5,123 nucleotides of DNA from Treponema sp. (GTDB lineage: Bacteria > Spirochaetota > Spirochaetia > Treponematales > Breznakiellaceae), in contig JAITEW010000049.1 in NCBI GenBank assembly GCA_031281855.1, positions 1 through 5,123 of the forward strand, read 5' to 3'. The translations under genes and the position numbers were made by a program. How positions within the stretch are numbered: position 1 is the first letter of the stretch; every line of letters begins with the position of its first letter. Positions 1 through 5,070 of this stretch are shown here, piece after piece. The notes under the pieces are model-generated. The model did not search any database. It worked only from the letters and a program-made list of their open reading frames with translations, and was not told the origin of the DNA.

Positions 1-614
1 AGGAAATCAGCTGTCTTAATGAAATACCGGGTACTGAAAAGGGCAATCCAAAGAATTGGAACGCCGCAAAGATCCTCATGTGGCAGGACCCTTTAGCCGG
101 CCTTTTTGATTACGCCGTAAAGGGTATTGATCTTTCGTCCCATTACGCAAAAGAAGCGGCGTTTTTTGAAAAAGTCCCGGAAGCTAAAGACCCCTACGGC
201 CTTTTCAAGTTTTCGGCCCTGATTGCCAGGGCGCTGGAATTAAAGGCAGGAATCGGCTGCGCGGTTACCGCAGCTTATAAGGCAGGGGACAAAAAACGCC
301 TTACGGAAATTGTTGAAAAAACAATTCCTGAACTTATCAAACGGATTGAAGCTCTCCGTGTATTCAACCGCGAATACTGGATGGCGAATATCAAGCCCCT
401 GGGCTGGGAGGTAATGGACCTCCGTTACGGAACCCTGCTCGCGCGTCTTGACACAGCGGCGTACAGAATACGTTCATGGCTTGAAGGCGCTGTCGCGGTC
501 ATTGAAGAGCTTGAAGAGGAACGCCTCCCCTTCTCATCCCAGGGTCTTTCGGAATGTAACTGTTACGGACGCATCGCTATGGCGAGCCGCATTTCATCTA
601 ACATCGGATATTAA
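1..614 (+). CDS. beta-N-acetylhexosaminidase, GH20-type, C-terminal fragment (5' end outside window)
   Basis: The frame is open back to the window edge (first full codon at base 3) and ends with TAA at 612-614, giving 203 visible residues. The ATG at 78 is internal, because the residues before it (ending NWNAAKIL) continue smoothly into WQDPLAGLFD. The fragment is mostly helical. Recognisable blocks are WQDPLAGLFD near residues 27-36, a KPLGWEVMDLRYG block near 131-143 followed by LLARLDTA, and LEEERLPF near 170-177. From memory these blocks recur at the C-terminus of bacterial GH20-like beta-N-acetylhexosaminidases, exo-enzymes that release terminal GlcNAc or GalNAc. The catalytic TIM barrel and its Asp-Glu pair lie upstream and cannot be checked, so activity is inferred from the tail alone. 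Without the N-terminus, a signal peptide cannot be judged. It converges on a deacetylase gene, which fits amino-sugar metabolism. Confidence 0.72.
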   Translation, partial: EISCLNEIPGTEKGNPKNWNAAKILMWQDPLAGLFDYAVKGIDLSSHYAKEAAFFEKVPEAKDPYGLFKFSALIARALELKAGIGCAVTAAYKAGDKKRLTEIVEKTIPELIKRIEALRVFNREYWMANIKPLGWEVMDLRYGTLLARLDTAAYRIRSWLEGAVAVIEELEEERLPFSSQGLSECNCYGRIAMASRISSNIGY

Positions 615-644
615 CCCCGATTTACTGGCTTAACCCCGGTTTAC
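611..644. repeat. 15-bp imperfect direct repeat at the convergent gene junction
   Basis: TTAACCCCGATTTAC at 611-625 recurs as TTAACCCCGGTTTAC at 630-644, 14 of 15 identical with a 19-bp period. The first copy contains the stop codon of the hexosaminidase. The second ends just before the stop of the opposing deacetylase gene. No function is known to me. It could be a small local duplication. Confidence 0.55.
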
Positions 645-669
645 CATCAGGGAAGAAACCGTTTTGTGT
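637..669 (+). terminator. weak terminator-like hairpin after the hexosaminidase gene
   Basis: CGGTTT at 637-642 and AAACCG at 656-661 form a perfect 6-bp stem with a 13-nt loop. TTTTGTGT follows at 662-669 on the + strand. This is the right order for an intrinsic terminator of the rightward hexosaminidase transcript, but the stem is short, half of it is A-T, and it overlaps the 3' end of the opposing gene. No comparable T-tailed hairpin is visible for the leftward transcript. Confidence 0.33.
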
Positions 670-1351
670 GCAGCCGGGGCCAAGCCGTATACTGCCTGAA
701 GCCTTCGGCAAAGGCGCAGTTGGACTGGAGGCCCCGGTACTTGTTGCAGGTCCGTACAAAGTCAAGAAAGTCGATGTGGTCGTGTTCGCGCATCCACACC
801 ACCTGGCTTTCGTGACAGCTTATGGCCTCAAGCTTCTTCTCTATTTCTGCGGTAATATCCACATACTCTGTGGGAATAAAACCGATCCCCGCCAGGGTAT
901 CCATAAAATAAACAGCCGGGAAAACACCGTTCGCCGGGGTTTCGGTCAGCAGATGAGGGATAGTGGTCGTAAAGGACACATCCTGGGCTAAAGCCGAAAC
1001 CTGCTCATGGTCCCGCATATAATCACTGGGGTTGTGCGTGATGATTATACCGGCTTTGGTATAACGCACCACTTCGGTCAGGGCGCAGCGTGCTTTTTTG
1101 TCCGACGCTTCAGGCTGGAGATCCCCCAGGTCAAGGGAGATGGATTCAGCGCCGATTATTGCAGCGGCGTTTCTTGCCTCTTTGTCACGGATTTCCCGGA
1201 GCTCTCCGGGCTGGATGACCGCGTGGCCCATATTGCCGTTCGCGATATGGCACATGAATACCTTGTGCCCCTGTTTCGCGTATTTCGCCAGCGTGCCTCC
1301 GCATCCGATTTCAAGATCATCAGGATGACAGCCGATTCCTAAAATATTCAT
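647..1351 (-). CDS. PIG-L/LmbE-family zinc-dependent N-deacetylase
   Basis: This 234-residue protein has the normal length for the PIG-L (LmbE-like) family, which removes the N-acetyl group from GlcNAc-containing substrates. The N-terminus has the metal motif CHPDD (H9, P10, D11, D12) directly after the first beta strand and is followed by EIGCGGTLAKYAKQGH. The second motif, HNPSDYMRDHEQV (106-118), carries the candidate third zinc ligand H115. By family analogy H9, D12 and H115 bind zinc and D11 is the general base. No signal peptide or membrane segment is seen, so it is probably cytoplasmic. The start ATG is preceded by a strong GGAGGAG with 4-nt spacing. It lies 68 bp behind the ROK regulator on the same strand and is probably cotranscribed. 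The N-terminus resembles the bacillithiol deacetylase BshB1, but nothing else here supports that pathway. A sugar or chito-oligosaccharide substrate fits the neighbourhood better, as inference. Confidence 0.88.
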   Translation of the reverse strand: MNILGIGCHPDDLEIGCGGTLAKYAKQGHKVFMCHIANGNMGHAVIQPGELREIRDKEARNAAAIIGAESISLDLGDLQPEASDKKARCALTEVVRYTKAGIIITHNPSDYMRDHEQVSALAQDVSFTTTIPHLLTETPANGVFPAVYFMDTLAGIGFIPTEYVDITAEIEKKLEAISCHESQVVWMREHDHIDFLDFVRTCNKYRGLQSNCAFAEGFRQYTAWPRLHTKRFLP

Positions 1352-1355
1352 GATA

Positions 1356-1378
1356 CTCCTCCCCCCCTCCTCCTCCCT
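1356..1378 (-). promoter_or_regulatory. extended polypurine ribosome-binding tract of the deacetylase
   Basis: All 23 bases are purine on the minus strand (pyrimidine on the plus), with several overlapping GGAGG elements and a run of seven G. The GGAGGAG nearest the gene sits 4 nt before the ATG, which fixes the start. The redundancy suggests strong initiation, and the G7 run is a possible slippage site. Confidence 0.7.
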
Positions 1379-1380
1379 GT

Positions 1381-1419
1381 GCCCGGTCCGGGCCGGTTCA
1401 GTCTGATCTGATCCCGGCC
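1381..1419 (-). other. mutually exclusive GC-rich hairpins between ROK gene and deacetylase
   Basis: Two inverted repeats share bases 1391-1393. The compact one is GCCCGG/CCGGGC at 1381-1393; its centre leaves one unpaired base, so in practice about 4 bp would pair around a 5-nt loop. The longer one pairs GGCCGG at 1391-1396 with CCGGCC at 1414-1419 across a 17-nt loop and begins immediately after the ROK stop codon. Neither is followed by a T run on the minus strand, so a simple intrinsic terminator is unlikely. They may act in mRNA processing or stability, or tune expression of the deacetylase. Confidence 0.4.
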
Positions 1420-2673
1420 TTAATCGCCGAGATATACCGTATTTTCAGTTTCAACAGAAATAGTAAAAACCTTGTCAAGAAAAAAACGCAGAACCCCCAG
1501 GTTTTCAGCGTCGTCCCCTATGCCGCTGCCGGCTATCTGGCCTGAAGCGTCAAGGCATTTGCCGCTGCTCCCGGGTATTTTGACCCTGGACAAAATCATA
1601 TCCAGAAAAGTCCTGCCTAATTCCAGTATATTGCCGCCAACAACAATTTTTTCAGGATCAAACATGCAGATCACGTTGCTGATACCCAGGGCGATTTTTT
1701 CCGCAATGTCCCGGGCAGCTGCCAGAACCTTGAGGTCCCCCTGTTCCAGGGCCTCCCTGATAAGCCGGTAATTTATGTCCCCCTGACGGCCGCCGCTCAA
1801 AGCATAGAGGAGCCCTGTTTTGTCCCCCCCTGAGCGCTCCGCGAATTCCCTGATAACCGCGGTTTTGCGGATCAGATTTTCCAGACAGCCCTTTTTCCCG
1901 CAGACGCAGAGAGGGCCTTTCGGATCTATGGACATGTGGCCGATCTCTCCGGTAAAGAGCCTGCCGTTTACCATGATGCCCGCGCCTACGCCATCGTCGA
2001 TGTTAAAATAGATCATGTCGCCGTTCTTCCCGTTGTATATGTATTTGTACTCAGCGTAGGCCCGCGCGGACGACTGGTTTACCGCGGTCAAAGGGAGCTC
2101 CTGGCGCATGCTCTTGAGTTCCTTCAACAGATCAAAATTGTTATCCGTATCCAGAATGGACAGGTTGATTGACTTTTCGGCCTTGTTGATTTTTGCCGGA
2201 ATAGAAACGCAGACCCCCAGGAGCCGGGACTCGTCAAGGCGCGAAGACCGGGATTTTACGGCTTTCCATATTTTCGCGGCGCATCCTTTTTTATAGACTA
2301 TCCTGGAAGAGAACTTTTCCAGTTCCCTGCCGCGTATATCATAGAGTATATAACGGTAGTTATCTTTCCTAAGAGACAGGGTGATGATCTGGGCCCGGTC
2401 CCCGTTAATCTCAAGGCCGATGGGTTTCCTTCCTGAAAAATCTGATGCCCGTTCGCCTGTCCCCCTGATAAGCCCTGCGCCCATAAGCTCCTCCATAAGG
2501 AGGGAAACCGTCGAACGGCTCAGGTTCGTAATCCGCGATATTTCAATGCGTGAGATGCCTTCGTTTTCAAAAACAAGATCAAAAATCTGTTTGATGTTTG
2601 ATTCTTTTATAATGCTCTGATGCCGCCTGGCTTTGGCGTTGTTTTCAAGGTTGATAAATTTCATAGCGCCCAT
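1420..2673 (-). CDS. ROK-family transcriptional repressor (XylR/NagC-like)
   Basis: This 417-residue protein has the usual ROK-repressor length. Residues ~26-70 form the winged helix-turn-helix, including ISRIEISRITNLSRSTVSLL. The rest is the ROK sugar-binding domain: GVGAGI near 228-233, GEIGH (H246), and the zinc-binding CVCGKKGC with C256, C258 and C263. DPEKIVVGGNI near 339-349 is the typical C-terminal strand. The DxGxT phosphate loop of ROK kinases is absent (LEINGDRAQ at that place). The catalytic-loop position reads VNQSSARAYAE instead of the kinase ND-type motif, so it should be a sensor rather than a sugar kinase. ROK repressors typically bind a palindromic operator and release it on sugar binding. 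The effector is unknown. Two starts are possible, ATG at 2673 and ATG at 2664; neither has a good Shine-Dalgarno. I keep the first. It heads a leftward operon with the deacetylase. Confidence 0.93.
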   Translation of the reverse strand: MGAMKFINLENNAKARRHQSIIKESNIKQIFDLVFENEGISRIEISRITNLSRSTVSLLMEELMGAGLIRGTGERASDFSGRKPIGLEINGDRAQIITLSLRKDNYRYILYDIRGRELEKFSSRIVYKKGCAAKIWKAVKSRSSRLDESRLLGVCVSIPAKINKAEKSINLSILDTDNNFDLLKELKSMRQELPLTAVNQSSARAYAEYKYIYNGKNGDMIYFNIDDGVGAGIMVNGRLFTGEIGHMSIDPKGPLCVCGKKGCLENLIRKTAVIREFAERSGGDKTGLLYALSGGRQGDINYRLIREALEQGDLKVLAAARDIAEKIALGISNVICMFDPEKIVVGGNILELGRTFLDMILSRVKIPGSSGKCLDASGQIAGSGIGDDAENLGVLRFFLDKVFTISVETENTVYLGD

Positions 2674-2700
2674 TAATTAGTTTGCAGAATGAACTAATTA
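2674..2700. promoter_or_regulatory. probable ROK repressor operator (perfect 9-9-9 inverted repeat)
   Basis: TAATTAGTT at 2674-2682 and AACTAATTA at 2692-2700 are exact reverse complements around a 9-bp spacer. The TTAGTT...AACTAA core resembles the TTAGTTTGTTT-type operators I recall for XylR-class ROK repressors. The site abuts the ROK start codon, covers its predicted transcription start (~2690) and overlaps the -10 box (2697-2702), so bound repressor should block its own transcription. It lies about 80 bp upstream of the predicted kinase transcription start. Confidence 0.78.
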
Positions 2701-2724
2701 TAGCATCTTTGCGTCCACAGTCAA
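2697..2724 (-). promoter_or_regulatory. sigma-70 promoter of the ROK-deacetylase operon, extended -10
   Basis: On the minus strand TTGACT (2724-2719) and a perfect TATAAT (2702-2697) are separated by 16 bp. TGC just before the -10 makes an extended -10 element (TGnTATAAT). The predicted transcript start is an A at about 2690, leaving a leader of roughly 17 nt with no clear Shine-Dalgarno. The operator overlaps the -10. Confidence 0.78.
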
Positions 2725-2733
2725 TAGCCGTAA

Positions 2734-2763
2734 TTGACAAGCGGGAATTTCCGCCCCTATAAT
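2734..2763 (+). promoter_or_regulatory. perfect-consensus sigma-70 promoter of the kinase-dehydrogenase operon
   Basis: TTGACA at 2734-2739 and TATAAT at 2758-2763, both exact consensus, are separated by 18 bp. A 6-nt discriminator places the expected transcription start on base 2770, the A of the kinase ATG. The -35 is 9 bp from the -35 of the divergent ROK promoter, so the two promoters are back to back. Confidence 0.82.
2741..2754. promoter_or_regulatory. 14-bp near-palindrome inside the kinase promoter spacer
   Basis: GCGGGAATTTCCGC is a dyad with six of seven base pairs symmetric and lies wholly between the -35 and -10 boxes. A protein bound here would block RNA polymerase. Its sequence is unlike the TTAGTT operator, so it would imply a second regulator. 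It may also be chance. Confidence 0.38.
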
Positions 2764-2769
2764 TGTCCC

Positions 2770-3777
2770 ATGAACAGAAAAGGAATAGCCGTTGCGGGCA
2801 ATATGATTGTCGATATCCTGTATCCGGTAAAAGGGCTGCCCAAGCCGGGCGAGCTTGTTTCCATACAGGAAGGGATCTCCCAAAGCACGGGAGGCGCTCT
2901 GTGCAATGTCGCGGGGGATCTTGCCGTCATAGACCCGGATCTGCGGATTACGGCCCTGGGCAGGGTGGGCAATGATCCTGAAGCCGATTTAGTCCTTGAT
3001 CCCATGCGGCGCCGAAAAAATATCGATCTTTCAATGATAAAGCGGGAAGGCAAAACCGCTTTTACCGCCGTGATGGCGGATGTCATTTCCAAAGAACGCA
3101 CCTTTTACACCTACTGCGGGGCGAACGGCAGATTCTGCGAAGACGATATTGACTGGGACCGTATTGACGCCGCAATCCTGCACATCGGCTACATACTCCT
3201 CCTGGACGCCCTTGACGGGGAAGATCCCGTATACGGCACCAAAATGGCGCGCCTTTTGTGCCACGCGAAGGAACGGGGCATTAAAACCTCGATTGACGTC
3301 GTGAGCGAAGCGGGGGACCGCTTTAAGCGCCTGGTGCCGCCGAGCCTCAAATACACCGACTACTGCGTTATCAACGAGGTGGAAGCCGAACAGGTAACCG
3401 GTATTGTTCTGCGGGACCAGGCGGGGAAACTTATTTCCGCCAACCTTCCCAGGGCTCTTGAAAAAATGCGAAGCCTCGGCGTTGCGGAATGGGCCGTGAT
3501 ACATTCCCCGGAAGGGGGGTTCGGCCTCGACAGGAGCGGCGCTTATTTTGAGTCTGAAACCATCAACCTGCCGCCTTCTTACATCAAGGGAAAAGTCGGC
3601 GCGGGAGACGCTTTCTGCGCCGGGGTCCTTTATTCGGCTTCCTGCGGCGAAGGGCTTGAGGAAGCCCTCGAACTCGGCAATGCCGCCGCGGCGGCCTCGT
3701 TGTCGCAGCCTGGTTCTACGGAAGGCATGCTGCCTGCGGGGGAACTCCGAAAACTGAGATCCCGTTTCCGGGGGTAA
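2770..3777 (+). CDS. PfkB/ribokinase-family sugar kinase
   Basis: This 335-residue protein matches the usual PfkB length. It phosphorylates a sugar or related alcohol with ATP and has no export signal. MNRKGIAVAGNMIVDI is the typical first strand with the family's conserved Asp, followed by substrate-side GGALCNVAGDLA (41-52), LGRVGNDPEAD (63-73), the NEVEAE block with N202 and E205 (Mg/phosphate site), and the anion-hole signature GAGDAFCAG (277-285) with catalytic base D280. The ATG at 2770 is chosen because homology begins there; a TTG in frame at 2734 is part of the -35 box. No Shine-Dalgarno precedes this ATG and the predicted transcript starts on it, so translation is probably leaderless. 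The dehydrogenase follows after 2 bp. Substrate is uncertain: fructose or a polyol fits the neighbour. Expression may depend on the ROK repressor, although the operator is distant. Confidence 0.9.
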   Translation: MNRKGIAVAGNMIVDILYPVKGLPKPGELVSIQEGISQSTGGALCNVAGDLAVIDPDLRITALGRVGNDPEADLVLDPMRRRKNIDLSMIKREGKTAFTAVMADVISKERTFYTYCGANGRFCEDDIDWDRIDAAILHIGYILLLDALDGEDPVYGTKMARLLCHAKERGIKTSIDVVSEAGDRFKRLVPPSLKYTDYCVINEVEAEQVTGIVLRDQAGKLISANLPRALEKMRSLGVAEWAVIHSPEGGFGLDRSGAYFESETINLPPSYIKGKVGAGDAFCAGVLYSASCGEGLEEALELGNAAAAASLSQPGSTEGMLPAGELRKLRSRFRG

Positions 3778-3779
3778 GC

Positions 3780-4985
3780 ATGAAAGCAGTCATGTACGGG
3801 GCCGGAAATATCGGCAGGGGTTTTATCGGGCAGCTTTTCGCGGCGGCAGGATACGAGCTTACGTTCATCGACGTCGCGGAACCGGTCGTCGAAGGGCTCA
3901 ACAGGGAAGGCCGCTACCCGGTCCGCATACTCTCGGACAAGGGCCGCGAGGACCGCTGGGTCGAAGGGGTGAAGGCCGTCAACGGCAGGGACGCTGAGAA
4001 GGCGGCTGTGGCCATAGCCGGGGCGGACATCATGGCCACAGCCGTAGGCGTCAGGGTCCTTCCTTTCATAGCCCCGGTCATAGCGGAAGGAATCAAAAAG
4101 CGGTTCCAAAAAACCGGGAGCTGCCTTAACATCATTATCTGCGAGAACCTCATAGACGCCAACAAGGCGCTGGAAAAACTCATCAAAGAAAACCTGGATG
4201 AAAAAGAGCGGGAGCTTTTCGATAAACGCATCGGCCTGGTGGAAGCTTCCATCGGGCGCATGGTCCCTATCCAGACAGCGGAAATGCAGGAAGGGAACCC
4301 CCTGCGGGTCTGTACCGAAGCCTACGGGTTCTTGCCTGTGGACAAGGACGCTTTCAAAGGGGAAATCCCGCACATCGAGGGGATGCGCCCTTTCAGCCGG
4401 TTTGACTTTTACATCCAGCGCAAGCTTTTTATTCACAACATGGGGCACGCGGTTTCGGCTTACCTGGGGATGCTCCGGGGGGAGGGGTACATCTGCCAGG
4501 CCGTCAGCAGGGGGGATATACTCTATATCGCCCAGAACGCCATGCTGGAAAGCGCCCTCGCGCTGTCGGCAAAATTCGGCGCGCCTCTGGAGGACCTGCA
4601 CTGGCACATTCGGGACCTGCTCCGCCGCTTTTCCAACCAGGCTTTAGGGGACACCTGCGCCCGTGTCGGCGGAGACACAGCCCGCAAGCTCGGCCCCCAG
4701 GACAGGCTTATCGGCGCCATACGCTGCTGCACGGAACAGGGCGTCAAACCGGCGTTTATTTCCCTGGGCGCCGGGGCCGCGCTGTTCCGGCATCTTGAGG
4801 AAAAGCAGGCTCCCCAGACCCCGGAAGTGGCGGCCGGGATCCTGGCTGAAGTGTCCGGCCTGGACGCGGCCTCTCCCGAAGCGGCGCTCGTCCTTTCGTT
4901 TTACTCCCTGGTTTCCAAAGGCGCGGGTTTTCCGGAACTCATTAAAGCCGCCGCTGAGGCGGGGCATAAAGAGGGTATAATCTGA
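3780..4985 (+). CDS. mtlD: mannitol-1-phosphate 5-dehydrogenase-like polyol-phosphate dehydrogenase
   Basis: This 401-residue protein is slightly longer than typical MtlD (about 380). It belongs to the polyol-specific long-chain dehydrogenases, which interconvert mannitol-1-phosphate and fructose-6-phosphate with NAD(H). The N-terminal Rossmann fold shows GAGNIGRGFIG (7-17), and D31 at the end of the second strand favours NAD over NADP. CENLIDANKAL (121-131) is a family block. The catalytic K-x4-N-x2-H motif is intact in KLFIHNMGH (K215, N220, H223). ARKLGPQDRLIGA (301-313) resembles the phosphate-contacting segment of MtlD enzymes and argues for a phosphorylated substrate over free mannitol. 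It is cytoplasmic. The start is 2 bp after the kinase stop, with a GGGGG stretch 5 nt upstream as a weak ribosome site, so translational coupling is likely. An altered hexitol or pentitol phosphate specificity cannot be excluded. Confidence 0.87.
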   Translation: MKAVMYGAGNIGRGFIGQLFAAAGYELTFIDVAEPVVEGLNREGRYPVRILSDKGREDRWVEGVKAVNGRDAEKAAVAIAGADIMATAVGVRVLPFIAPVIAEGIKKRFQKTGSCLNIIICENLIDANKALEKLIKENLDEKERELFDKRIGLVEASIGRMVPIQTAEMQEGNPLRVCTEAYGFLPVDKDAFKGEIPHIEGMRPFSRFDFYIQRKLFIHNMGHAVSAYLGMLRGEGYICQAVSRGDILYIAQNAMLESALALSAKFGAPLEDLHWHIRDLLRRFSNQALGDTCARVGGDTARKLGPQDRLIGAIRCCTEQGVKPAFISLGAGAALFRHLEEKQAPQTPEVAAGILAEVSGLDAASPEAALVLSFYSLVSKGAGFPELIKAAAEAGHKEGII

Positions 4986-4996
4986 AGAAAATGAAC

Positions 4997-5070
4997 CGCA
5001 ACGGCGAACAAGGGCAAAAAGATGGGATTACTTGACTTCTCCCCTTATGCGCCGTTGCGTTTAAATTTTT
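4997..5070 (+). terminator. long two-tier hairpin terminator of the kinase-dehydrogenase operon
   Basis: CGCAACGGCG at 4997-5006 pairs perfectly with CGCCGTTGCG at 5050-5059. Inside it, after a 3x3 internal loop, AAGGG (5010-5014) pairs with CCCTT (5042-5046). The outer arm is followed by TTTAAATTTTT at 5060-5070. The position, 11 bp after the dehydrogenase stop, and the T-rich tail fit an intrinsic terminator, although the hairpin is much longer than usual and its apical loop is 27 nt. Confidence 0.68.

Noticed and set aside
78..80. ATG at 78 as the start of a complete 178-residue protein
   Set aside because: The reading frame is open to the window edge with protein-like sequence continuous with the family block, and no ribosome site precedes this ATG, so it is an internal methionine.
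1754..2475. Repeated CCCTGATAAGCC-like strings within the ROK gene
   Set aside because: They encode Leu-Ile-Arg type codons in separate helices and are best explained as coding coincidence, not a repeat family.
2734..2769. TTG start at 2734 that would lengthen the kinase by 12 residues
   Set aside because: The TTG is the first three bases of a perfect -35 box, has no Shine-Dalgarno, and the extra residues precede the normal PfkB N-terminus, so they would not be transcribed.
3630..4607. Long minus-strand open frame (325 codons) opposite the kinase and dehydrogenase
   Set aside because: It lies antisense to two well-supported genes across their junction, shows no recognisable domain, and is explained by GC-rich codon bias suppressing stops on the opposite strand.
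4991..5035. 14-codon frame starting at ATG 4991
   Set aside because: It is too short, has only a weak AAGA upstream, and overlaps the left arm of the terminator hairpin.
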